The translations under genes and the position numbers were made by a program. A stretch of 64,000 nt of DNA from Pseudomonas putida. GTDB taxonomy: Bacteria; Pseudomonadota; Gammaproteobacteria; Pseudomonadales; Pseudomonadaceae. This document shows positions 43,161 through 52,200 of this stretch, one piece after another. Location of the stretch: contig NZ_CP066306.1 in NCBI RefSeq assembly GCF_016406145.1, positions 5,022,001-5,086,000 on the forward strand. Direction: 5' to 3'. Every line of letters starts with the position of its first letter. Position 1 is the first letter of the stretch. The notes below the pieces were generated by a model. That model was not told the DNA's origin, made no database searches, and worked only from the letters and a program-made list of their open reading frames with translations.

Positions 43161-43631
43161 ATGCAAAGCATTGTTCTGCTGATGTGGCTTGCCTTGTGCA
43201 CTGAACAGGATATTCGCGAACGCCAGATCGCCGACGTCCTGACCTTGGGCGTGGCAGCGGGTGCACTGATCTGGCTGTTCTTCACCGGCCACACCTGGAT
43301 TGGCGCCGACGCCAGCGATGCCGGCTGGGCGTTGGCCATCGTCATGTTATTGACCTTGCCCGGCTACATGCTCGGCCACTTCGGTGCTGACGACGTCAAG
43401 TTGATGGGCGCTCTGGCGTTGGCGACCAGTCATCAGTATGTGCTCGGGACCTTTATCGGTGCTGGCGTAAGCGTGTTGTTGTGGCTGCTGACTCGCCGCC
43501 GACTGTGGACCCTGTTCAACCCCAAGGTAAAGAAGCGGCTGCAGGCGCTCACCGAACAAATGGGCGACAAACAAGCCTTTGTGCCTTATGTGCTGGCCGG
43601 CTTTCTGCTCACAGCGGTATGGATCCAATAA
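43161..43631 (+). CDS. fppA: Type IV prepilin peptidase (A24A, FppA/CpaA type)
   Basis: 156 residues, a short peptidase without the N-terminal methyltransferase domain of PilD. Catalytic Asp17 is in TEQDIRERQ and Asp78 in FGADDVKLMG (the GxGD motif with Asp instead of the second Gly). Four to five membrane helices. Such enzymes process Flp/Tad pilins. In P. aeruginosa fppA is next to pprB and the tad genes; here the pprB-like gene follows but no tad or flp gene is in the window. Confidence 0.88.
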   Translation: MQSIVLLMWLALCTEQDIRERQIADVLTLGVAAGALIWLFFTGHTWIGADASDAGWALAIVMLLTLPGYMLGHFGADDVKLMGALALATSHQYVLGTFIGAGVSVLLWLLTRRRLWTLFNPKVKKRLQALTEQMGDKQAFVPYVLAGFLLTAVWIQ

Positions 43632-43652
43632 TCAGTCCCGTTGTCCGATAAC

Positions 43653-43670
43653 TTGTACATGCGTTGTACA
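43653..43670. promoter_or_regulatory. Paired TTGTACA direct repeats
   Basis: TTGTACA occurs at 43653-43659 and 43664-43670, 11 bp apart, one helical turn. Each contains the palindrome TGTACA. It lies about 80 bp upstream of the pprB-like gene and may be an operator. Confidence 0.5.
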
Positions 43671-43750
43671 GGTTCGCAAGCAGCGTCTATGGTTAAGCTG
43701 CCAGAGCGTCTGGCCCGGGAGCAGGGCCGCTTAGGAACAGGGAGTTGATC

Positions 43751-44527
43751 GTGAACAAGTCATTCAGTGAGGTGAAGGTTCTGGTGGTTGATGACCAGCC
43801 CCTGATCGTCGAACAGTTGTGTGAGTATCTCGAAAATCAAGGCCATCATTGCGTGGCCGCGCATTCAACAGACGAGGCCATCGAGCGCTATGTGGCGGAT
43901 GAAGCCATTGGCCTGGTGCTGTGTGACCTGCACATGCCCGAGCGCGATGGCATTGAACTGGTGAGGGCGCTAAAAGAAATTGCCGGGCGCCAGCGCATGT
44001 TCGAAGCGATCATGCTCACTGGCCGGGCCGACAAGCAGGACGTGATTCGTGCGCTGCGCGAAGGCTTTGCTGATTACTACCAAAAACCCGTCGACCTCGA
44101 CGAACTGCTCGAAGGCGTGCGTCGCCTGGAGCAAGTTTTGCTGGAACGCAAATCCAACTTCCAGAACCTGGGCAATCTAAACAAACGGTTACAAGACCTG
44201 GCGGGCTGCATCGATGAGCTTTACCAGGACCTGGAGAAAGCTCGGGGCCAGGGAGTCCACCGCCGCGCCAGCGATGTCGAAGAGGGTGAGAGCGACTTGC
44301 CTGCCGCGTTCGAGAAGCTCTCACCACGCCAGCTGGAAGTGGCCCGGCTGGTGAGCAAAGGCAAGACCAACTACCAGATTGCCTGCGAGCTCGGGATCAC
44401 CGAAAACACCGTGAAACTGTATGTTTCGCAGGTGTTGCGACTGACCCATATGCACAACCGCACGCAACTGGCGCTGGCGTTGACACCCAGTTCGTCGCCG
44501 GTGCACCAGCGGTTCACCACCCATTGA
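43751..44527 (+). CDS. pprB: PprB-like response regulator (REC-LuxR)
   Basis: 258 residues. The receiver domain has Asp14-Asp15, phosphoacceptor Asp59 in LVLCDLHMPERDG, and a Lys in YYQKPVD. After a coiled-coil-like linker (about 125-175) comes a LuxR-type HTH (LSPRQLEVARLVSKGKTNYQ, about 190-255). Start GTG at 43751 has GGGAG 6 bp upstream; TTG at 43745 overlaps that site. The name rests on layout and the fppA neighbour as in P. aeruginosa, where PprB controls Tad pili, CupE fimbriae and the BapA adhesin. No cognate histidine kinase (PprA) is in view. Confidence 0.8.
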   Translation: MNKSFSEVKVLVVDDQPLIVEQLCEYLENQGHHCVAAHSTDEAIERYVADEAIGLVLCDLHMPERDGIELVRALKEIAGRQRMFEAIMLTGRADKQDVIRALREGFADYYQKPVDLDELLEGVRRLEQVLLERKSNFQNLGNLNKRLQDLAGCIDELYQDLEKARGQGVHRRASDVEEGESDLPAAFEKLSPRQLEVARLVSKGKTNYQIACELGITENTVKLYVSQVLRLTHMHNRTQLALALTPSSSPVHQRFTTH

Positions 44528-44589
44528 GTGAAACTGCCTTCACAGGCCCTGTCATTGGCAGCCACCGATAGGGCCTGAAGACCCGACGC

Positions 44590-46248
44590 TCAATCCAACT
44601 GATAGCTGATACTCAGCATCAGCCGAGGCCCACGGTTCAGGCTGTCCAGTGCCACATCCGCCAGCGGCTTGGCTACCTCCAGCGCGACATTGCCATATCG
44701 CCCGCCTGCCAGGCGCACGCCCAACGCTACCGAACTGAGATGCGCATCCTCGAAAGGCCCGCCGTTGTACCAGGCGTGCGCCGCGTCGAGCACCGCATAG
44801 GGCTGCACCCGTTGCAACCAGGCACTGCCAGGCATAATGCTGTAGCTGAGCTCGTAAGCCACACCCCAGCCCTTGTCACCCGCGGCCTGGTCGCTCGGGT
44901 AGCCGCGGCCGAAAAGCCGCCCGCCAAACACCGCTCGCTCACTGTCGGGCAGCCTGTCGTCACTCCAGTACGCTGCCGCCGACACGACGCCCTGCCAGTT
45001 TTCAGAAAGTTGGTCGCTCTGTAACCCGGCGATCCGAAAGCGCAAAAAGTCCATGTCGTAGTTTGCATCGCTACGCGCCCCCAGATAGTCCATACCCTGA
45101 TAGACCCCGGCACTGGCGAAGCGCAGGCGAGCGGGATCTGCCTTTCGCCAGTCGCCTTCGAATGACAGCGCGCGAACATAGGTGTCGTACTCGGGTAAGC
45201 CGCCCGCCCGATACTCAATGTGCTCGCCGATTGAATAAAAACGCCCGGCCACGTTCACCCATTCGTTCGGTGCAATCATCAGCGGCTGGCCCAAACCGAC
45301 CGAATAGCGCTCGCTCTCAAGGCGCTGATTGATGTGCTCACCGCCATCCAGCCGGACACGAGTACGCGGCTCACTGCGGTACCGTGCAGCGCCTAGCAGC
45401 AATTGGTTGCCGTGAGCGCCCAGAGGCTGGCGGTAATCCAGGCGCTGGTAATCAACATGTTCGTCACCGGCTGGCAGCAGAAAGCTCGCAGTCAGTTGCT
45501 CGGCAAAGCGTGTCTGGCCATTGCTGGAGATTTTGAACAGCGCCTGCAGGTCCCCGCGACTGCCATCATTCAGAGTCACGCCAGCATCAACTGGTCTGCG
45601 CCACGCACGTATTTTCAGACGGCTCGCGTCTTCAGGGGCGGGCCCCATCGCCACTTCAGCCTGCACATTGATACCCGGTAGCCGCTGCACCGCGCCGACA
45701 TAGCGCTCGAGGGTTTCCTGGGTCAGTGGCCGCTCGGCCAGCAGGCGTCCTGTCACCTGCTTGAGGTAGAGCGCGGGCGGGCCGATATCACCGAGCAGTT
45801 CATAGTCTTGGATGTACCCTTCCACCAGCACCACATGCACACGGCCATCGGCAAAGTCCTGGGGTGGCAGGTAGGCATACGACAAGGGGTAGCCATCATG
45901 CTGGTAACGCTGGGTCAGCCGCTCAGTGAATTGCTGCAGATCACCCAAAGATATCTGGTGCCCAATCAATGCTTGATAGTGCTCACGTAATTCACTCAGC
46001 GGGTAAACCGTACCGCCCTCGAAGCGCACCTTGTGCAGCACGAATCGGGCATCTGACGGCAAGCTAGCGGGTGCCACGGGTAACACGACATGCAGCGCCG
46101 GGGTAACGGGGCGATAGGTATCTACCGGCAGGTTGGCGGTGGGCAGGCGGCGCTCGTATTCATGGGTATCGAGAAAAGCCGGCAACGGCTCGGCAAGGGC
46201 CAGGCTGGCCCAGGTCAGCAGTAACAGGGGCACGACCGCAAGACGCAT
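44590..46248 (-). CDS. Two-partner secretion outer-membrane pore (ShlB/FhaC/TpsB family)
   Basis: 552 residues. Signal peptide MRLAVVPLLLLTWASLALA; POTRA_2 region at about 70-150 (FVLHKVRFEGGTVYPLSELR); POTRA-like second domain to about 225; then a C-terminal beta-barrel with the VRGY-type motif GGRLFGRGYPSDQ. TpsB pores export a large TpsA exoprotein. No tpsA gene is present on either side. The C-terminus ends YQLD rather than in an aromatic residue, unusual for an outer-membrane barrel. Start ATG at 46248 has GGAG upstream. Convergent with pprB. Confidence 0.88.
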   Translation of the reverse strand: MRLAVVPLLLLTWASLALAEPLPAFLDTHEYERRLPTANLPVDTYRPVTPALHVVLPVAPASLPSDARFVLHKVRFEGGTVYPLSELREHYQALIGHQISLGDLQQFTERLTQRYQHDGYPLSYAYLPPQDFADGRVHVVLVEGYIQDYELLGDIGPPALYLKQVTGRLLAERPLTQETLERYVGAVQRLPGINVQAEVAMGPAPEDASRLKIRAWRRPVDAGVTLNDGSRGDLQALFKISSNGQTRFAEQLTASFLLPAGDEHVDYQRLDYRQPLGAHGNQLLLGAARYRSEPRTRVRLDGGEHINQRLESERYSVGLGQPLMIAPNEWVNVAGRFYSIGEHIEYRAGGLPEYDTYVRALSFEGDWRKADPARLRFASAGVYQGMDYLGARSDANYDMDFLRFRIAGLQSDQLSENWQGVVSAAAYWSDDRLPDSERAVFGGRLFGRGYPSDQAAGDKGWGVAYELSYSIMPGSAWLQRVQPYAVLDAAHAWYNGGPFEDAHLSSVALGVRLAGGRYGNVALEVAKPLADVALDSLNRGPRLMLSISYQLD

Positions 46249-46340
46249 AGGACGCTCCACAATCCCTTGGGCGCCGGGGCGTCGGCCGGCCACACCCATC
46301 ACCAGCAAGCGTAGGTGCTGCCCCGGCAAACGTCGAACGG

Positions 46341-48695
46341 CTACTCGCTGACCTGGAAGGCCACCCGCGCGGTTTCACCGCTCTCATCCAGTGCGCTGAG
46401 CTCGATCTGCCCGGCCTGCTCAAAGCGCACCCGCATGCTGCCCTGGCCCTCAGTCTGGCCAAGGGGCTGGCCGTTGAGGAACCACCAGCGCCGCCCACCC
46501 CCACCCAGAGCCGAAACCTGCAGTTGCAACGGCTCGCTGCTGGTGGCCGGGCGGCGCAGGTTGTCGCCTGGGCGTACACCGACGATGGACAGGGGCGGTG
46601 CCGTGGCAGGTACCTGCGGCGGGCAGCTTGGGTCCACCGCCGGCAGCCGCGCCGCACGCCGCTCGACCCGCGCCAGCCAAGGCTCGAGCGGGGCCGGCCA
46701 AAGGGCGACATCACGCGCGTGGGCACCTGGGCACGAGCCATCCACCCGCAGCCCCTGCGCGTTGACCCAGACCTGCTCACGCAAACCCAGCCCAAGCGGT
46801 TGATCGGATGCCTGCAGGGTCGGCGGGGTGGTGCCGTCGAGTGTCCAGGCAAAGCGCTGGCGTCTGCAGTTGGGGTCTTGCCGGTTCATGGGCTGGCCCA
46901 GCGGCCAGCAGATCGCGGCCACGCCAATGCTGGCGGGCACCTGTTCGACCGGCACGCCAAGGCCCCGCTGGCTGTCACGGTTGGTCAGCAGGTCGTGAAT
47001 CTGCAGCATCAGCGGCGCCGCCGAAGCCAGGCCGAACTGGCCGGGCACTGGGGTGCCGTCGGGCCGGCCAATCCACACGCCAATCAGATAACGCGGCCCG
47101 ACGCCGATCGACCAGGCATCACGAAAGCCATAGCTGGTACCCGTTTTCCAGGCCAACTGCGGGCGTTGCACCAACTGCGCGTGCGGGTCACGGTCCGGCC
47201 GCGCCTGGCCGCTGAGAATACGCCGGATGATCCACGCCGCCCCCGGCGACAGCAGACGCCGCTCCAGCAGTGGATCCTGCGGTTGCAGACGCACCCGCGC
47301 ACTGTTGCCGCCCCGGGCCAATGCCGCATAACCACCCACCAGCTCCTCCAGGCGGCTGCCTGCGCCACCGAGGATCAACGACAGATTAGGCTCGGCCAAT
47401 GGCGGCAGCGCCAGCGGCATGCCGGCCATGCGCAGTTGCGCGGCAAAGCGTTTGGGCCCATACGCTTCGAGCAACTGTACCGCCGGCAGGTTCAGCGACA
47501 AGGCCAGCGCCGAACTGGCCGAGACCGGGCCGCTGAAACCCATCGAGAAGTTGCCAGGCCGGTAATCGCCATAGCGGCGCGGTACATCCTGCAGCAGCGA
47601 TTCGGAATGGATCAGGCCGTCGTCCAGGGCCATGCCATAAAGGAACGGCTTGAGGGTCGAGCCTGGTGAACGCAGCGAGCGGACCATGTCGACGTGGCCG
47701 AAACGGCGCTCATCGGCAAGGTCGATCGAACCCAGGTAGGCACGTACGGCCATGCTCTGCGCATCCACCACCAGCACGGCCGCGGAGGTACGTTCCGGCA
47801 AGCGGGCACGCCAGCCCAGCAGCAGGTCCTCCAGGCGCCGCTGCAACGAGGCATCGAGCGTGGTGCGGATCAACGGCGGGCTGCCGGGAGTGTTCAGGCG
47901 GCGTGCCAGCAGCGGTGCCAAGGCTGGCTCCTGACGCGGGGCCAGCAGTAACGGTTCTTCAGCAGCTTCCTTGATCTGCCAGGCAGGCCACACCTGATAC
48001 TCGTCCAGGCGCTGCAGGACCTTATCCCGCGCACGCTGGGCGCGTGCGGGATGACGGTCCGGGCGCAACCGGCTGGGTGCCTGGGGCAGCACCGCCAGCA
48101 GCGCCGCTTCGGCAGGCGTGAGGTGCATCGGCGATTTGCCGAGGTAAGCCCAACTGGCCGCCGCCACGCCCTGCAAGGTGCCACCGAAGGGTGCGCGATT
48201 GAGGTAGATCTGCAGAATCTCGTGCTTGGACAGGTGCCATTCCAACTGCGCCGTACGCCACAGTTGCCGCAGCTTGCCTGCCAGCGTGCGGTCGTGCGGG
48301 TCGAGTAAACGCGCCACCTGCATCGACAGCGTGCTGCCACCTGAAACAACCCGCCCGCCGCGCACGTTCAGCCATGCCGCGCGCACCAGCGCCAGCGGGT
48401 TGACCCCCGGGTGGTGGTAGAACCAGCGGTCCTCATAGGTCAGCAGCGCCTGCAGGTACAAAGGCGAAACCTCTTTGGGGCTGACCGGGTAGCGCCACAC
48501 GCCCTCGGCATCGGCGAAGCGCCACAAGGGCGTGCCGTCTTCGGCCAGCACGACCCGCGCCAGATCATCTGCCGGCATGGGCAATGGCCAGATGCGGTCA
48601 GCCAGCCACAATAGGCCGGCGATGCCCACCAGCGCCATCACACAGGCGCGCAGGATCCTTGCCGCTCGGGTGCGCGGTCGCGCTAAGCTAGGCAT
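46341..48695 (-). CDS. pbpC: Penicillin-binding protein 1C
   Basis: 784 residues. One N-terminal membrane anchor (about 15-35); a GT51 glycosyltransferase with EDRWFYHHPGVNP and GGSTLSMQVARLL; a transpeptidase with SPGSTLKPFLYG (SxxK), SSALALSLN and KTGTSYGFRDAW; and a C-terminal BiPBP_C domain (about 690-784). It makes peptidoglycan strands in the periplasm. In many proteobacteria pbpC follows the alpha-2-macroglobulin gene, as here, but a small gene on the opposite strand lies between them. Start ATG at 48695; RBS weak. Confidence 0.95.
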   Translation of the reverse strand: MPSLARPRTRAARILRACVMALVGIAGLLWLADRIWPLPMPADDLARVVLAEDGTPLWRFADAEGVWRYPVSPKEVSPLYLQALLTYEDRWFYHHPGVNPLALVRAAWLNVRGGRVVSGGSTLSMQVARLLDPHDRTLAGKLRQLWRTAQLEWHLSKHEILQIYLNRAPFGGTLQGVAAASWAYLGKSPMHLTPAEAALLAVLPQAPSRLRPDRHPARAQRARDKVLQRLDEYQVWPAWQIKEAAEEPLLLAPRQEPALAPLLARRLNTPGSPPLIRTTLDASLQRRLEDLLLGWRARLPERTSAAVLVVDAQSMAVRAYLGSIDLADERRFGHVDMVRSLRSPGSTLKPFLYGMALDDGLIHSESLLQDVPRRYGDYRPGNFSMGFSGPVSASSALALSLNLPAVQLLEAYGPKRFAAQLRMAGMPLALPPLAEPNLSLILGGAGSRLEELVGGYAALARGGNSARVRLQPQDPLLERRLLSPGAAWIIRRILSGQARPDRDPHAQLVQRPQLAWKTGTSYGFRDAWSIGVGPRYLIGVWIGRPDGTPVPGQFGLASAAPLMLQIHDLLTNRDSQRGLGVPVEQVPASIGVAAICWPLGQPMNRQDPNCRRQRFAWTLDGTTPPTLQASDQPLGLGLREQVWVNAQGLRVDGSCPGAHARDVALWPAPLEPWLARVERRAARLPAVDPSCPPQVPATAPPLSIVGVRPGDNLRRPATSSEPLQLQVSALGGGGRRWWFLNGQPLGQTEGQGSMRVRFEQAGQIELSALDESGETARVAFQVSE

Positions 48696-48772
48696 CGGGA
48701 ACCGACCGGGCCAGGTGATGGCCAAAGGCTTGGGGACGGCAACCTCGCCGATTCGTACATCAGGAAGCAACT

Positions 48773-49066
48773 ATGCATGTAGAAGGTTTTTTCGAGTGGC
48801 TTGGCCAGGCACTGGGTTCGTTGATCCGCTTCATCGTCGACGCCTTGAGCGGCCTGTTCAACCTGCTGGCCAACGCCGGGGGCAACTTCATTGATGGCCT
48901 TGCGCGCACATTGGGCATGGACACCTCACTGGTCAGCATCCTTGCCCTGATCGTCGGCCTGCTGCTGCTGTACTCGGCAATCCGCGCCTTCATGCGCGCG
49001 TCCATCATCCTCGGGATCATCTGGCTGGTGCTGGGGTTGTGGGTGATGAGTTGGGTGATTCATTGA
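48773..49066 (+). CDS. Small inner-membrane protein
   Basis: 97 residues with an amphipathic N-terminal half (HVEGFFEWLGQALGSLIRFI) and two hydrophobic helices at the C-terminal half (SLVSILALIVGLLLLYSAIR and SIILGIIWLVLGLWVMSWVI). AGGAAG precedes the ATG at 48773. It is inserted between pbpC and the alpha-2-macroglobulin gene, on the other strand. I do not recognise a characterised family. Confidence 0.8.
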   Translation: MHVEGFFEWLGQALGSLIRFIVDALSGLFNLLANAGGNFIDGLARTLGMDTSLVSILALIVGLLLLYSAIRAFMRASIILGIIWLVLGLWVMSWVIH

Positions 49067-49082
49067 GCGTGCACCGTCAATT

Positions 49083-49214
49083 GTAGGAGCGGCCTTGCGT
49101 CGCGAGCGGGCGCGCAGCGGCTGCAAAAACGGCACACACGATACTTCTTGTTCACCACAGTTGCTGGTCTGGGGCCTCTATGAGGCCCTTTCGCGACGCA
49201 AGGCCGCTCCTACA
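49083..49214. repeat. REP pair (RAYT-associated type)
   Basis: GTAGGAGCGGCCTTGCGTCG (49083 on) and its inverse at 49190-49214 enclose about 85 bp. The same sequence flanks the RAYT gene near 56 kb. It fills the gap between the small membrane-protein gene and the convergent end of the macroglobulin gene. Confidence 0.88.
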
Positions 49215-49229
49215 AAAGAGCAACGTGCC

Positions 49230-52200
49230 CTACCTTGATTTGACCGTCATCTCACCCTGCCCATCGCCCACCGCCTGCAGATTCGGCCGGTACATCGACT
49301 CCACTTGCGGCGGCGGTATACGGTAGGTGCCAGGGGTCACCGCTCGCGCCAGATACAACAGGTGAGTGGTGCCATAGCCGTCGAGCTTGAGCGCCGCCAC
49401 ATACCGGTCATCACGGTATTCCTGATGCACCACGCTGGCGTTTTGCATCGACTCACGCCACTGCTTCACTGCGCTGCTGGCATTGTTCAGGCTGGCAGCG
49501 CTCTGCGCCAGGTTCTGGTTCTCCAGCTCCAGGCCCGCCGGCAACAGGTCGACCACCAGCGCATCCGGAACCCGGTCCGTGGCCTTGAGCGCCAGATGCA
49601 CCAGCACCAGGTCGCCGCTGCGCACGTTGTGCAGGTCCAGTACCTGGCCGTTCATGCCCAGGTATTCGCGGCGGATCTCCATACCGTTGCCGCCCGCGGC
49701 AGGCGCCTGACGTGGATAGCCCGAGAGGGTCAGTTGCTGGTAGACAGTTTCACTACCTTCGTTCTGCACACTCAGCGGCGAGGCCAACAGTGGGCCTTCG
49801 AGCTTCATGCCAGCGTCGCCATTGCTGAACTCCCGCACCTCACCGGCACTGTCCAGGCGCGCCTTCCACGGGCTCTCAGGCTTATCGAGCAAGCCACGCC
49901 CGGCCAAGTACAGCGCATTGCGCTCCTGCGTCGACAGCCAACGGTTGGCTGCCAGCTCATCAGACAGCGCGAACAACCGCTGATCGACCTGATTACTGGC
50001 CAGATCACTCTCCTGCAGCAACGCCAGGATCAGTGCCTGGTCACGCAGGCTGCTGCCGTAATCGGCCATCCAGCCTTTGCTGCGGCTGATACCCAGGCCT
50101 GCTTGCAATGCCTCTTGCGAACGCGGCTTGTCGCCCATCTTGTCCAGCGCCACCGCCAGTTGCACCAGCGGCAGGCCGGAGCGCGCATCGGCGCGCCGTT
50201 CGAACAGGCTGCGCAAGGCACCCAGCGGAGCCTGCTGGCTGCGCGAAAGCACCAGCGCGGCATAGGCCTGCACGGCTAAGCGGGTGTGTTCGGCGTTCTC
50301 GCTGTAGTCGACCTCAATCAGGTTACGCTCCTGCAAGTAGCGCAACAGGCGTTCATTGGCTTTCTTCAGCGCGTCGGCCGGCACACCGTAGCCTTGGTCA
50401 CGGGCCCTGAGCAGGAAGTCGGTGACATAGGCGGTCAGCCAGTACTCCTCCTCGCTGTCCGAACTCCACAGGCCGAAACTGCCGTTGTAGCGCTGCATCC
50501 CCAGCAAGTGTTCGATGCCCATTTCGATCTTGCGCTTGCGCACCTCGGCCGGCTCTCCCTTGATCCCCAGGCGCTTGAGGCTCTGCGCATCGGCGTACAG
50601 CGAAGGGTACAGGCCGCTGGTGGTCTGCTCCAGGCAACCGTAGGGGTAGGCTTCGAGGGCACGGATCTGCTCGGCCAGGTTCAGTGGCGGGCGGCTCGAC
50701 AACGCCAGGCTGGCTTCCAGCCCGGCAGGTTCGAATGCTGCCAGGTCGGCTTCAGGCAGCGTCCAGGGCTGGTCCTTGAGGGCCACGCGGTAATGCTTGA
50801 GCACGGCCGGGTACGCCGGGCGTACGCCCAGCGTCCATTCACGTTCAAAGATGTTTTGCGGCTCGCCTGGCAACTGCAGGCCATTGACCCGCACATGCAC
50901 CTTGCCCTGGCCCAAGCCACCCTGCGCCTGCACCGGGATCATCAGAGTGGTGCGCTGGCCCTCGGCCAGGGCAATACGTTGTTGAGTGCTCGTTGCCAGG
51001 CTCACCTGCCCTTCGGTGCTGATATCGACAGTCAGCTGCTGGGCCAGGCCGGAAAGGTTGGCCAGGTCCAGCGCCAGGCTGGTACGGTCGCCACCGGCGA
51101 GGAAGCGTGGCGCTGAGAGTTCGGCAATCAGCGGGGCCGCCACCACGGTCTTGCCCTCGGCCATGCCGAAGTGGTCCTCGGTCCAGGCCTGGGCCATCAG
51201 CCGCAGTTCGCCATTGAAGTCGGGAATATCGACGCTCGCCTCGCCTTCGCCCTGCTCGTTCAGGGTCACCGGCACACTCTGCCGGGCAACGATGGTGACC
51301 GTGGTGTTGGGGCGTTTGCCCCCCTTGGCCATGGCTGCGTCACCGCCGAAGGCCAGGCTGGCCAGGCGCCCCTGACCGGCTTCGATCAGTTGGCCATAGA
51401 TGTCCAGCTGATCAACGCCATAGGCCTTGCGGCCGAACAGGCTGGCGTATGGGTCAGGGGTCTTGAAGTCGGTGATGTTGAGGATGCCCACATCCACAGC
51501 AGACAACAGCACATGGGCCTGTTTGGGAATACTGCCATCGGCATTGGTGGCCTTGATTCTGACCGTCAGGGGTTGCTTGGGGCGCATTTTTTCCGGTGCC
51601 TGCAGGCTGACCGCCAGTTTGCGCTCGGCGCGGCCGAGCGGCAGGTGTAGCACACCGACGGCACGCTTGGGCGTGGCATTGGCCTTGCGCTCACCCGGGC
51701 GGATCACCAAGGCACTGATGTACAGGTCGTGGCGAGCCCACTGCTTGTCCAGTTGCACATCGAAGGTCTTGCCTTCGGCGGGGACGTCGATTTCCTGCCA
51801 CCACAGCGGGCCATCGCTGGATTCGATCATCAGGTAGCCATTGCCGGCAGCTGGCGGGGTTACCGTGACCTTGGCAGTAGCGCCATCAGCGTAAGCCGGC
51901 TGGTCCAGCGCCAGCTTGACCTGGTCGGGGCGCACTGCGCCGCCTTCGGCATTGTCCTGGGCGCGATACCCCGCCCAGAAGCGTTCGCTGGACACCAGGC
52001 CAGTCTGTGGGTCTTCCACCTCGACGCGGTAAGGGCCCCACTCGACCTGGAAGGTCAGCTTGGCAGTAGAGCCCGCTTTTACATTGACGCTTTCCTCGTT
52101 CTGAGTGAGGAATTTTTCGTTGTAGTTGTAGCTCCAGCCGTCGCTTTGCGAGTAGTTCCAGTAGTAATCGCGGCGTTCTCGGATCAGCCGTACCTTGAGG

